A DNA stretch of 64,000 nucleotides from Tretioscincus oriximinensis (taxonomy: Eukaryota; Chordata; Lepidosauria; Squamata; Gymnophthalmidae), in assembly GCA_022410635.1 (NCBI GenBank), contig JAJVDF010000255.1:1533144-1597143 (forward strand), written 5' to 3'. Numbering within the stretch: the stretch's first letter is position 1; each line of letters starts with the position of its first letter. The notes below the pieces were generated by a model, which was not told the origin of the DNA, did not search any database, and saw only the letters and a program-made list of their open reading frames with translations. Positions 10,991 to 21,615 of this stretch are shown one piece after another. Position numbers and translations under genes: made by a program.

Positions 10991-11854
10991 TGTAGAGAAT
11001 ATTCTCATGGGACACATATTAGGAATGATATATTATTAATATCAGATATACCTGTCTGGACCAAAGCTACCAAAGTGAGGCCTCTGGGTAATTTTCTTGC
11101 AAAAATTCCTTGGTCAAGCTGACCTCTGTACAACCCCAGGAACCTACTTAATCTTTTTTCCTTTCCTTTAGGGGCACCTATGAATGGTAGCTCCTATCTA
11201 AATGGCCTTACTGAAAATGGCCACTTAATCCCATCAAGCTAGGGAAGTCAAATGTTAGCTTTATCACTAAGGCTAGCTTGGCCCCTGCTGGGAATCCCAC
11301 TTTGGCAATGTAGCCTAAAGCATATCCCACTGTACAAAAGGGAAGTCACTATTTACTATTTCTACCTTTCTATAGACACTGCTATCTATCCTTTGTTTGA
11401 CTATCAATCATGGGTCATCAGAGTTTTTGCCCTTGATATGACTCACTATTCCTGTCATTAATTTGATTGACAGGGTTTCACAATGGAAGCTAAGGTCCAT
11501 TCAGTAGCCACACCACACACACACACTTCTTTACCCCTATTGGTTCCTGTACCCAGGCTGCGCCCCCTTGGGAGGGGGAATAACGCATCACTGTGACATC
11601 ACTGACCCACGTTGGGTCTCCTCCACCCCTTTTACCTCGTCATAATTTGATACACGCCTTCTGATATCAAAGTGAATAAAAGTTGAAGTTTTTGGTCCCT
11701 CTGGAGGAATCCATTACCCGTGGGTCCTCCTAGGGTGCGCCTGTAACCTCAAGCTTTGTCCGTGTGAGTCCTTCGACACGTGTTCCTGGCTCCAGGGCAA
11801 GCTACCTCAATCCACCAGCTCATATCCTTGAATAAAGAGAACCAACTCTCTTTA
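10991..11854 (+). mobile_element. Solo LTR of an endogenous retrovirus-like element
   Basis: A 6-bp direct repeat, CCCTCT, lies at 10985-10990 and 11855-11860 and joins the two halves of a CR1 exactly. The insert starts TGTAGAG. It has AATAAA at 11685-11690 and again at 11831-11836 near the end, and no gag, pol or env sequence. The block at 11554-11573 (CAGGCTGCGCCCCCTTGGGA) and the following region recur in order at 35724 onwards in a second LTR. The orientation follows the poly(A) signals. The right end reads TTTA rather than the usual CA, so it has mutated or the border is off by a few bases. Confidence 0.7.
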
Positions 11855-11995
11855 CCCTCTGTTTTCTATCTTTTAGCCAGTTTCCAATCCAGGACAAAGT
11901 CTGTCCTCTTATACTATGAGTGTGGAGCTTTTTTAGGAGCCTTGGATGAGGAACTTTAGCAAAAGCCTTTTGAAAATCTAGATAGACAATATACA

Positions 11996-13201
11996 TTCCT
12001 AGTGTTCTTCCTCACACATAAGGATAAGTAATAAAGGAAAACTCAAACTGGCTTTACTTAAACTATAGAATATAAACAAAATAGCCCTGGAGAATTGGCA
12101 ATATAATTATGGGAAGCGTAAGTTTTAGATATGCAGACCAAGAACTGGTGTCTAACAACATACTATGTAAACGGCTAAGAGGAAACAAGGAACTTGAATT
12201 GAGACAGAAGTGAACACAAGCAAGTGCTGATGCTACAACCAATCAGGAAACGTCTAGCTTTCTTGAAGCAGCTGAAGACTGGATGTGTCTCATTACATGA
12301 GCTCTTTCCGCTGCCCTAATTAAGTTTTTCTGTGTTTGCTTCTCCTTTCTACAAGTAGCAAAATCTTGACTATCAACCTGTTATTCTCCTTTCTCAGCTA
12401 TGGTCTCAGAAGAAGGCATTGCCTGTGGCTCAGAGACCTCTTAGTTTGACCTCAGAGGCTCAAGTCCTTCAGGAGCTGCAGGACCTTCTCATCCAAGTCC
12501 TTTGCTGGATGATGACGACGACATGGCACCTGGGCAGAGACACTCCTACTCTTGACCCATGGATGCTGGAAGTCCAAATGAAATTTGACATTCCATTTCA
12601 GGCCTTTCTGGTCCAGAAACACCTACCTCCCCCAATCCACCCAGAGCATGAGGGCAAAGAGGACCAACAATGTCCAGAGTGGAAAGACTGATGTGCAATA
12701 TTGGTATTTCTGGTATTTCTGCCAGGACTTTCCCCAGAGCTCTGGAATGCTTTTGGATTGCTTAATACCAATCCTGCAGGTGAGCTTGAAAGCAGTTTGG
12801 GAGTGGTTGGGAAATGTTGCAGCAATAAATGGAGTGGATGCTTAATTCCCACTGATCACTAGGACTGCTTCCCAGCCTAAGTGTAAAACCATTCTTAATG
12901 ACCATATCAACCAGGCTCCATCTATCAATAGAATCAAGGAACATTAATAAGAAATTAGATTTTTTATTCACTGCCAAAATAATGTTACTGGTTCTGGGGT
13001 GCTGGAACCCTAAAGCACTCTAATCCAGAGGTCTAAAATCTGTTATTATGTGTATGTATGTGTAATTTACATAATTTTTCAAATGATTGTTACTCGTACA
13101 TGAATTTTTAAAAAAGTTATTTATTGGCATGTTAACAAAAAAGTCTGTATCATTGCACAACGTTTTCTTACGTTTGATGGAACAAAGAGTCCTGTTGATT
13201 C
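11996..13201. other. Unassigned intergenic sequence
   Basis: No recognised repeat or host exon. The open frame at 12419-12691 (90 codons) has no family features I know and is probably chance. A (TG)n-like stretch lies near 13045. Confidence 0.45.
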
Positions 13202-13464
13202 TATTAACTCAGTGGTTCCCAACCTTTTTCAAGTTGTGACCCCATTTATAGATGTAAAGTGACCCACAACTCTGATACAACTCCTGCATTCCGTAAAGGC
13301 AATCACCAAGCTGTGCAGATTCACGACCCAATAAATTAATTTCATGTATTGCGCATATGCAGGATGCAATTTTCATAGCTCACCACTGCCGGCAACCTCA
13401 CAGAAAATCCTTTGTGACCCCATTAAGAGTCATGCCCCACAGGTTGGGATTCCCTGTGTTAACT
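13202..13464. mobile_element. Small non-autonomous hAT transposon with TSD
   Basis: The element at 13210-13456 (247 bp) starts CAGTGGTTCCCAACC. It ends with the inverted counterpart GGTTGGGATTCCCTG. Its TSD is TATTAACT (13202-13209) and TGTTAACT (13457-13464), 7 of 8 matching. The ends and the internal GTGACCC phrases are typical of Charlie-like hAT elements of vertebrates. It has no coding capacity. Confidence 0.85.
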
Positions 13465-13669
13465 GATGCCAAAGTTTGGCCAGGGCCATCCTGGAACAAT
13501 GGCATTTCAGCATTCAAAGCCTTAAATGGATATTTGCTCCTATGGGGAAGAAATAAAGACTCCTTTATCCTTTTTTCTTAATTGTCTATCATGACTCCTT
13601 CTTTCAATTGCCTAAAATTAGGAATTTGTAGATATCAGGGGCAGGGAGTACGGAAAGAAACAGACATTT

Positions 13670-13940
13670 GCAGGAACGAATTTCTCAGTCGCTAAGATGG
13701 TCTCTCATCTGGGAGAGGGGGTTTCGAAGCCCTGTGTCGGATGTGGGGAGGGGTGAGCACCTTCCACTAGCCTGTAGCTCTAGCCAAACCAGCTATTCGA
13801 AAGCAAGAAATTGCAACTGACTGCAAGTAGATAAATGGGAACCACCACAGCCTGGTGGGGAAGATAGAACGTCAGCCTTCAGGCAAAATATCCTTGTAAG
13901 CTGCTTTGAGTCCCTTTGAAAGGTGAGAAAAGTTCTTGTT
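13670..13940 (+). repeat. tRNA-derived SINE (family 1)
   Basis: The A-box-like TCTCAGTCGCTAAG is at about 13682 and the B-box-like GGTTTCGAAGCCC at 13720-13732. The family body follows (CTAGCCTGTAGCTCTAGCC, AACTGACTGCAAGTAG, CCTGGTGGGGAAGATAGAA) and then the 3' motif GAGTCCCTTTGAAAGGTGAG. It is transcribed by RNA polymerase III when intact. This copy lacks the TTC-rich tail. Other copies are at 28874, 30496, 36243, 37565, 45303, 53411, 54921 and 62531. Confidence 0.85.
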
Positions 13941-14088
13941 TCTATGCTGCACTAGAAGGAAATGAAACTCCTTGTGGTTTTCTTGGCAATAGCCTGGGAT
14001 AGAAATACTCAAGTGCATCTCAATAAATTAGCATATCATGGAAATGTTAATATATTTCAGTAATTCAATTCAAATAGTAAAACTCATA

Positions 14089-16341
14089 AGAATGAGTCAC
14101 TTAACATTATCGGCAGCAGTCAGAGCAGAAATAGGCAGTGGTTGTTGTTAGCTTTTAAGGAGTGTCAGCAAAGGAGATAGATAAAAGGCTAAGGTTTTAT
14201 CTATCTAGCTGTGAGTTTATTGAAGGCAGATGCAGGCAGAGTTATCTCAGCATGAAGACACTAAGCAGTCAATGAAAGAACGAAAGCATAGCTAATGGTT
14301 TGACTACAGCCTATAAACCCATTCGTTGCTCTACCCTGGGCATAGCTTATGTTTGAATCACATCCAATAGACGAAAAGTTGACATGGCACGCAGGACACA
14401 GGAAGGCGGCAAGCAAAAGTGAAAGCAAAAAAAGGTTAACCCTTTCATAACCCTGACAGCTGTTTCTATGGTTTGGTAGTCACAAGTCAATTAAATTACT
14501 GGCCCAAATTAAAGACCATGAACCTACACAGACTACCTCAGCTCTGCTTACAAGACCAACTAAATAAACTGACCAAGTCATAGGCATCACATTTTGCAAC
14601 CCAGTTGTTACAATTGGGTTCATCTACACAGTTACTGGAATCCCTTGGCCTAAATGCAAAGACAATTTTCAAACAATGGTTAAAGGATATTCAGTCACAC
14701 AATGACATGGCCGCTATATCGCAAACACACTCCCCGTGTTATCTTGCCCAATTCAAACAGCAATTTAAACTGGAAAACTACTTAACACTAGAGATACCCC
14801 CATGCTGTTCAACATCTATATGAAGCCGCTGGGAGAGGTCATCAGGAGATTTGGAGTAAAGTGTTATCAATATGCAGATGACACTCAGCTCTATCACTCT
14901 GTTCCATCTGAATCAGGAGAGGCAGTTGAAGTGCTTGACAGGTGCCTGGAGGCAGTGATGGGCTGGATGGGGGCCAATAAATTGAAACTGAATCCAGACA
15001 AGAAAGAGGTGCTGTGTGTTGGGGCATCCCGAGTTCGTGAAGTGGGGAGGCACCCTGTCCTTGGTGGGGTAGAATTACCCTATAAGGGACGGGTGCGAAA
15101 TCTTGGGGTGCAACTGGACTCTGCACTGACACTTGAAAATCAGGTGGAGGCAGTGGCCAGGTGTGCCTACTTCCAGTTACGTCTGGTTTTACAGTTACGA
15201 CCACTTTTGAACAGGGATGATCTGGCCACAGTAATCCATGCTCTGGTAACTTCCAGATTGGACTATTGTAATGCGCTCTATATGGGGCTGCCCTTGAAAA
15301 TGGTTCGGAAGCTGCAGCTGGTGCAGAATGCAGCAGCTAGACTGCTTACCGGAACAGCTGGCCGGATACATATCACACTGGTCTTGAAAGAGCTGCACTG
15401 GCTGCCCATCCGCTACCGAGCCCAATTCAAGGTTCTGACTTTAACTTATAAAGCTCTAAATAACTTGGGCCCCAAATATCTAAAGGAATGCCTTCTCCCA
15501 TACCAACCTGCCCGTGCCTTAAGATCTGCAGGAGAGGCCCTCCTGGTTGTACCACCACTTTCAACAGCCAGTGGAGTGGGAACCCAGGGTAGGGCCTTCT
15601 CGGTGGATGCCCCTCGTTTTTAGAATAGTCTCCCCCTCGAGGTGCGTCTGTCATCATCGTTGTATTCTTTTAGAAGGTCCTTGAAGACGCACCTCTTTTC
15701 CCTGCCCTTTGGCTGAAGAAATGTCATCTTTATTCCTACTTTTAAATATTGTTTTATACTGTTTTAATTTTGTAGTGATGTTTTACTGTTTTGGCCACCC
15801 TGAGACCTTCGGGTATAGGGCGGGGTATAAGTATAAATAAATAAATATATAAATAGATTAAGGAAGTTATACCCAAAAGCCAAATTTGACCAATTGAATC
15901 TAATGTTAAAGCTGGGCAGATATCAAAACATCACATACAATAATAGTCTGTGCCCCTGTGGAAATACTTTTCATTTCCTTCTTGAATGCCTGCTATATGA
16001 TTCACTTAGCGCCCATCATCTACTCCTCCTGATTGACTGTCATGCAGAAATGGATACAGCTAAAACCCACTGGCTCTTAAGGGGTTGGAATAGAAACAGC
16101 GTTATGGGCACTGTTCTATATTCTGAATACGCATCCACAAAATGGTCCAATTTCTTTGCAAGTAGGGATGCTCAGGGGAACTGAGTGCTTGAATCCAATT
16201 ACTCAAATTTAGTTTGTCATAAATAAAACTTTAAGTGCATTTTGTATTTTACATTTAATATTTTTTATATTCTATAATGGTCATTTATATGAAATAATAT
16301 GGTCTTTTGACTAATCAATAAAGATTTTTGAACTTTATGAA
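14089..16341 (+). mobile_element. Unassigned non-LTR retrotransposon fragment, itself split by L2
   Basis: This sequence interrupts the DNA transposon at 14010-16636. Open pieces on either side of the inner L2 (14605-14790 and 15894-16184) look like one protein. The second carries CPCGNTFHFLLECLLYDS, a cysteine/histidine pattern found near the C-terminus of several LINE proteins. It ends in an AATAAA-like, A/T-rich 3' end near 16315-16340. I cannot name the clade. Confidence 0.55.
14797..15855 (+). pseudogene. L2-clade LINE, 5'-truncated, with premature stop
   Basis: The frame 14802-15623 encodes the L2 reverse transcriptase from just before the active site (CYQYADDTQLYHS) through the thumb and C-terminal region (LVTSRLDYCNALYMGLPLK, ELHWLPIRYRAQFKVLTLTY). 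It stops at a TAG (15621-15623), where the copy at 17837 has a tryptophan-containing LWNGLP block. The rest of the frame continues in phase after the stop. The 3' tail has CCTTCGGGTATAGGGCGGGG and (AAATA)n. Confidence 0.9.
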
Positions 16342-16636
16342 CATATATAGATTCATTACACACACCGTGATCTATTTCAAGCATTTCTTTCTTCTAAGGT
16401 TGGTGATTATAGATTATAGATAATGAAAATGCAAAATTCACTAACTCAGAAAATTAAAATATTGTGAAATAGTTCAATATTGTATACTCATGGTGTTCTA
16501 CTCTAATCTAAGAAACACTTGAAATAGATCACTATGTGTATGTGTATGTGTAATTAATCTATTTAAGATATAAGTTTCACTTTGAATTTCTGAAATAAAT
16601 TAACCTTTCCAAGATTAATTTATTGAAATGCACTTA

Positions 16637-17822
16637 TATATATGAACAAAAAGTGCATGTTTAGTTCACAACTGGTCCTGTTTGTTTGGTTTATTGACCA
16701 GAGGTTATTTGCATTCAATTCCAAACTTTTGAAACAACAACAACAAAATTTCCCTTCTTGGTAAAAACTCTTTTCATGTGTAAAATCACAGTGAGATAGA
16801 GGGGGACCTATTTGAAGAGTCCTGTGATGGCAGAGCAGGAAAGAAAGTGGTTTCCATATGGCTATATACTTTATTCACCTTTTCCACCAATGAAGGTACA
16901 GGTGTATAGAGAGACTATGTTCCCACTGCCTAGTCATAAATGATAAAAACAGCAACGGCAAGAGATCTGCAGTGATCTTCCTCATATCACCATGCCTGAT
17001 CCTTTGCGGTACTGCTGGATTCACTAGGACCCAGAAGATCCCCAAGGACCAGCCACCTCTTGGGCAAATTGGATAATTGATATTGTCCAATTGTAGATCA
17101 GGGCAGTGTGGAAGGCAAAGTCATTGAAAACCACTACTCATTTCAGGAGCTCTCTCCATCACTGCCCCATTCAACGATCGGTTCAGTGTGCATTGGGGCA
17201 AACACATATTACACTGTTCTGCAATTGCTATGGCTTTCTGAGCAAATTACCTTTAGACCCTGTCACTACCCCATTTTCTATTTGGAGTAAATGGAAAGCA
17301 AGTCAGGCCAGTGCTGATCAGCACAGCTTTCATGCCATTTCCCCCTAGTAAGGATGCAGCCAATGAGAATCAAAAGGCATACTGTACAAGCTTAAAACTG
17401 GAAAAGGGCAACTAAGCCTGTATTTTGGATGGGTTGTTCTTATGTACTTGGTGTTGTTAAAAAAAATCCCAAATAAATCAGCCAGTTCCTTGTAACAGAA
17501 ATATCAATTTGGTACAAACCCATTTTTTTGTTTACCGAACAAAAAACGTGCAAGCCAACCCAAGGTCACCTTGGCTCAAAAATATCAATTGGAAATGGAA
17601 GAAAGTGTTACAGATTATGGAAGAGTGGACAAATGGAAGCATTTGGGGTACGTCCTTGAGCTAAGTTATTACTATTGAGTGGCTTTGTGAGGAGGGGAAG
17701 GTTTTGCCTAGTTCATTTTACAGAGATTTCCAGAAGTTATTGATGGGCCATAGTATAAGACAGGATGCTGTGACCCATCTAATAAGGCTCCTCTTAAATG
17801 CTGATGAGTTCTTGTCCATAAC
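16637..17822. other. Unassigned intergenic sequence
   Basis: No host exon or repeat could be recognised. The short open frames at 16875-17348 do not resemble known proteins. Confidence 0.45.
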
Positions 17823-20146
17823 AAGAAGGACCCATTGTGATGGTCCGCTCCCGGAGAATGATGGATCCGACTGGATTCCTGACAGCTCTGGGAGATTTTC
17901 CGGTTGACTTGGCTGGCGGTCCTGCGGAGGCTCTTGTCGCCCTCTGGAATCAGGAGGCAGGCAGGGCCATCGACACGATCGCTCCCAAATGCCCTCGACG
18001 CTCCCGCAGAGCCCACCAGGCACCCTGGTTTAATGGGGAGCTGGGGGCAATGAAACGGGTGGGTCGACGTCTAGAGTGTAAGTGGAGGAAATCTCGATCC
18101 GAATCTGATCGAACACAGGTTAGAGCACATTATCGTGCCTACCGAGTGGCGGTGGAGACGGCGAAGAAGACTTACTTTTCCGCTTCCATTGCGCCCGCGA
18201 GTAGCCGTCCAGCTGAGCTGTTCCGAGTGGCCAGGGGATTATTGTCTGGCCACAAGGACACTGGGCAGTCTTTCACAGTGGCTCGCTGTGACAATTTTGC
18301 CAGGCACTTTCAGGGTAAAGTCGCTCAGATTCGGACGGAATTGGACTCCACGTTGAGCAGTGATCGAAGGGAGGTGTCCAGTGCAACGTCTGGTCCAGTT
18401 GTATGGGATCAGTTTCGGTTGTTGGGTCCTGAGGAGGTGGACAAGTTGCTGATGGATGGGAGGCCTACCACCTGTCCCCTTGATCCTTGCCCCTCTTGGT
18501 TGGTTAAGGCCAGCAGGGGCGGTCTGGCCGGTTGGATCCAGGGAATTGTCAACGCCTCCTTGCGGGAGGGGGAGGTCCCGGTGGCTTTGAAAGAGGCGCT
18601 GATTCGCCCCCTCCTCAAGAGGGCTTCCCTGGATCCGGAGGTCCTAAATAACTACCGCCCGGTGGCGAATATACCATACCTGGGCAAGGTCTTGGAAAGG
18701 GTGGTGGCCGCCCAGCTGCAGGCTCGCTTGGAAGAAGCTGATTATCTAGATCCTTGTCAATCCGGCTTCAGGGGGGGGTTCGGCACCGAGACAGCCTTGG
18801 TCGCCCTGATGGATGACCTACTCCAGGAGAGAGACAGGGGCACTGGGTCCCTGTTGATACTCCTGGATCTCTCAGCGGCTTTTGATACCATCGACCATGG
18901 TATCCTTCTGGAGCGTCTTCGGGGGCTGGGACTGGGAGGTACTGTCCTGCAGTGGTTCTCTTCCTACCTCCGGGGACGACTCCAGAAGATAGCAATGGGG
19001 GACTGCGTATCAACACCCTGGGTGCTCTCGTGTGGAGTGCCTCAGGGTTCGATCCTGTCTCCCATGCTCTTTAACATCTACATGAAGCCGCTGGGTGAGG
19101 TCATCAGGCGGTTTGGAGTAGGGTGCCATCAATATGCTGATGACACTCAGCTCTATCTCGCCATGCCATCGGAATCAGGTGAGGCGGTGGCGGTGCTGGA
19201 CCGCTGCCTGGAGGCGGTCAAGGGCTGGATGGGATCTAACAAACTGAGGCTGAACCCTGACAAGACGGAAGTGCTATTGGTTAAGGGATCCCATGTCCAG
19301 AAACTTGATAGACTCCCTGTTCTTGACGGAGCAGGTTTACTCCAGAAGGAACAGGTGTGTGATCTGGGTGTCCTTCTTGACTCGTCACTGTCACTGGAAG
19401 GTCAGGTGGCAGCGACAGCTAGAACGGCCTTTTCCTACTTACGACTGGTCCGCCAGTTGCGGCCGTTCCTGGACAGGGGGTCTTTGGCCACGGTTCTTCA
19501 TGCTCTGGTAACCTCCAGATTAGACTACTGCAATGCACTCTACGTGGGGCTTCCCTTGAAGACGGTTCGGAGGCTGGAGCTAGTGCAGAATGCAGCAGCT
19601 CGTCTGCTGTCGGGTGTGTCTGGCTGGACGTCCATCACGCCGGTCCTCAAAGAACTGCACTGGCTACCTATTCGCTACCGAGCCCAATTCAAGGTGCTTA
19701 TACTGACGTATAAAGCCCTAAACGGTTTGGGTCCTGAATACTTGAGGGAACGCCTTTTCCCATATAGTCCTGCCCGGTCTCTGCGATCAGAAGGAGAGGG
19801 CCTTCTAGTTGTCCCCTCCTGCTCTAGGATAAGGGGGGCGGGGGCGTGGGGAAGAGCTTTCTCGGTGGTGGCCCCGATATTATGGAACGGCCTCCCCCCG
19901 GAAGCACGCCTGGCGCCATCTTTACAATCTTTTCGGCGCCTGGTAAAGACCTGTCTCTTCACCCGGGCCTTTTCGGGTTAGCTCCCCCATCAGAGGACGA
20001 CATTTTAAATTCCTGTGTTTCTTTTATGGTTTTAATGTTGTGAAGGTCATGATGACCTGAATTTTTAACTTTTGTAAGCCGCCCTGGACACCTTCGGGGG
20101 GAAGGGCGGGGTAAAAATCTTTAAATAAATAAATAAATAAATAAAT
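17823..20146 (+). mobile_element. L2-clade LINE, 5'-truncated but with an intact reverse-transcriptase frame
   Basis: This runs from within the linker upstream of the polymerase to the 3' tail. The tail has CCTTCGGGGGGAAGGGCGGG and then (AAATA)n at about 20120-20146. The 5' border is approximate. The 3' 250 bp are almost identical to the short copy at 46794-47050, so the family was active recently. The endonuclease domain is absent, so this copy cannot move on its own. Confidence 0.92.
17837..19981 (+). CDS. L2 ORF2 partial: reverse transcriptase and C-terminal region (714 codons)
   Basis: This is an uninterrupted frame from the first ATG after truncation. The order of blocks is: linker (about residues 1-230); a fingers/palm start at NNYRPVANIPYLGKVLERV; the first catalytic aspartate block LDLSAAFDTIDH (about residues 343-354); a GVPQGSILSPMLFNIYM block; the active site YADD at residues 433-436; the thumb block LRLNPDKTEVLLV; and the C-terminal blocks LVTSRLDYCNALYVGLPLK and LPIRYRAQFKVL. 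It ends FTRAFSG and a stop. A full ORF2 would start with an apurinic-type endonuclease, which is missing. The polymerase reads as intact, but there is no own promoter, so expression would need a neighbouring one. Codons are much more GC-rich than the surroundings. Confidence 0.9.
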   Translation: MMVRSRRMMDPTGFLTALGDFPVDLAGGPAEALVALWNQEAGRAIDTIAPKCPRRSRRAHQAPWFNGELGAMKRVGRRLECKWRKSRSESDRTQVRAHYRAYRVAVETAKKTYFSASIAPASSRPAELFRVARGLLSGHKDTGQSFTVARCDNFARHFQGKVAQIRTELDSTLSSDRREVSSATSGPVVWDQFRLLGPEEVDKLLMDGRPTTCPLDPCPSWLVKASRGGLAGWIQGIVNASLREGEVPVALKEALIRPLLKRASLDPEVLNNYRPVANIPYLGKVLERVVAAQLQARLEEADYLDPCQSGFRGGFGTETALVALMDDLLQERDRGTGSLLILLDLSAAFDTIDHGILLERLRGLGLGGTVLQWFSSYLRGRLQKIAMGDCVSTPWVLSCGVPQGSILSPMLFNIYMKPLGEVIRRFGVGCHQYADDTQLYLAMPSESGEAVAVLDRCLEAVKGWMGSNKLRLNPDKTEVLLVKGSHVQKLDRLPVLDGAGLLQKEQVCDLGVLLDSSLSLEGQVAATARTAFSYLRLVRQLRPFLDRGSLATVLHALVTSRLDYCNALYVGLPLKTVRRLELVQNAAARLLSGVSGWTSITPVLKELHWLPIRYRAQFKVLILTYKALNGLGPEYLRERLFPYSPARSLRSEGEGLLVVPSCSRIRGAGAWGRAFSVVAPILWNGLPPEARLAPSLQSFRRLVKTCLFTRAFSG

Positions 20147-20770
20147 AACTTCAAGGGTGGAAGCTATCTGAACATATCTGATAATTTCCTTTCCTTTTGA
20201 AGAAACCATGATGGGTGATCTTAGTAAACCAACCATTCTTTTCTTCAATATGGTGTCCTTTTTGTAACATACATCTGTTCCTCAAGGAAGGACAGAAGAA
20301 GAGTTGATTATGCAACAAATTTAGTTAGACTAGATTATTAGGTGCTTAAATTTTCTTTCACCAGATCTCAGAACTTCTCTTGACTCCTAATAAAATGATC
20401 CAACTACACCCACCTCCAAACACATTTATGAATCGTGTTCCTTTCCAAATTTGACAACAGGAATGAATATAGAACCTTTATGTAAAAATGTAATAATGGT
20501 GCTATTAGTTCAGTGCTGAGAAAAATAGTCCTATTTAGCAAATAATCATGTTTCTCCACTATGGCTGCATACCTATTTGTTTTTCAAGAGTACCTGTCGT
20601 CTCTGATGACTAACCTGAGACTCTGAAATTAAACCAATTAAGAACTTGCATAACATACTGGCTGCAATCTTGAAAAATAAAATAGCATCTTATTCTTATA
20701 GACAAAAAATTAAGAACCAATCCAAGCTTCTTGAAAGTTTGATCGATCCTTCGTTCCTCCCTTCCTCCCT
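20147..20770. other. Unassigned intergenic sequence
   Basis: AT-rich sequence with no recognised repeat or exon. Confidence 0.45.
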
Positions 20771-21010
20771 TCCATCTTTCGTCAGAGATGGTGACAGCAA
20801 TCAGCCTGGATAGCTTTAAAAGAGAATTACAGAAATACACAGAGACTAGAGATTCTAATGATCATTAGAATAGATTCTGAGATACTACCCTCAGGTTGGA
20901 GACACAAGAAGGATGCCCCTAAATGCTATCTGCATAATGTGAGAATTTTCCTTCTTCTGTTGCTTGCTCAGAAGCAATTGATGGGTGCCATTGATCTTCA
21001 CAGACTATTG
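20771..21010 (+). repeat. Possible old CR1 3' end
   Basis: It contains CAGCCTGGATAGCTTTAAA, which is the CR1 C-terminal block SLDSF in DNA form. About 140 bp later come TTCCTTCTTCTGTT and GCAATTGATGGGTGCC, which resemble the CR1 3' UTR. It is highly diverged. Confidence 0.5.
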
Positions 21011-21044
21011 TCAAATTAGATATTTGGAATGGCAACATACAGAA

Positions 21045-21615
21045 ATCGTTTGAAGAACACTTCAACCTCCCAAGACATTCACTTTCAGACCTCAGAACTG
21101 CAGTATTTGAACAAAGAAACTATAAAGGAACGCTTGAAAGAGAAGCAAAAGAACTAGCGTACATCCACAAATTCCAGTCCATCGACAAGGGACTCAATAG
21201 AGACAATGGTTTCCTAGCACACTATACTTATTATAATACTAGTTTACTTCCCAGCCTCTTGAGGCCTTTCTTGGATTGATTTGCTCTCCATTTTTCTGCA
21301 TATTTGATTGATGCACATTCATCTAGCTGCATCTTTTTCCTCCAGGCACTTCACTTAAGAGGATTAATTTCTGCACTTTAGCTGTTTTTTTCACCTAATT
21401 AATCCCCATACCACATTTATATGATCTTTGTCACTCCCTACATTCAGTTTCCTATGAAATCTGTTCCTGGCATTGGTCCCCTAGCATCTAAAGAAGTAGA
21501 TGTGTCTACAAAAGCTCATTCCATTTATCATTCTTCTGTTAGTCTTCCTTGCTGGACCTTCTAACTAAGACTAACACAACTATTTCTCTGACACTGGCAG
21601 AAGGTAAGTGACCTT
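21045..21615 (+). pseudogene. Penelope-like element 3' region (ORF end plus terminal repeat)
   Basis: From 21051 to about 21233 the + strand reads open for ~60 codons, including LEREAKELAYIHKFQS and KGLNRDNGFLAHY. This resembles the last residues before the stop in Penelope-type proteins as I recall them. It is followed at about 21480-21615 by the terminal-repeat sequence shared with the palindromes at 42495 and 47352 (GTTCCTGGCATTGGTCCC, CTTCTGTTAGTCTT, TAAGACTAACACAACTATTT). The assignment to Penelope is inference. Confidence 0.5.

Larger units (their letters stand above)
8357..11995 (-). mobile_element. CR1 LINE split by two later insertions
   Basis: CR1 sequence occupies 8357-9410, 10866-10990 and 11861-11995. 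Joined in minus-strand order, these follow the usual CR1 order: reverse-transcriptase core, C-terminal domain, then a 3' UTR ending in the ATGTTCTTATG tail. The breaks are exactly at TSDs, of an L1 (9411-10851) and of an LTR (10991-11854). The C-terminal frame at 8571-9461 is open for nearly 300 codons apart from ambiguous bases at 8640 and 9126. It includes FADDTKLF, the reverse-transcriptase active-site motif. The 3' UTR is nearly identical to the copy at 36403-36697, so the subfamily is young. Confidence 0.92.
14010..16636. mobile_element. DNA transposon with ~60-bp inverted ends, split by a 2.25-kb insertion
   Basis: The left part is 14010-14088, starting CAAGTGCATCTCAATAAATT. The right part is 16342-16636 and ends with the near inverse, AATTTATTGAAATGCACTT. 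The match extends through TTATTTCAGTAATTCAA-type sequence on both sides. The two parts adjoin logically at the four bases CATA (14085-14088 and 16342-16345), which flank the insertion. About 370 bp remain after removing the insertion, so this is a non-autonomous copy. The superfamily is not assigned. Confidence 0.7.

Noticed and set aside
12419..12691. 90-codon open frame as a host exon or retrocopy
   Set aside because: No recognisable family, no splice context and no poly(A) tail; likely chance.
13720..13732. B-box sequences that might indicate tRNA genes (also 29103, 45355, 53468, 44412)
   Set aside because: Each sits in a SINE body with no tRNA cloverleaf or acceptor stem.
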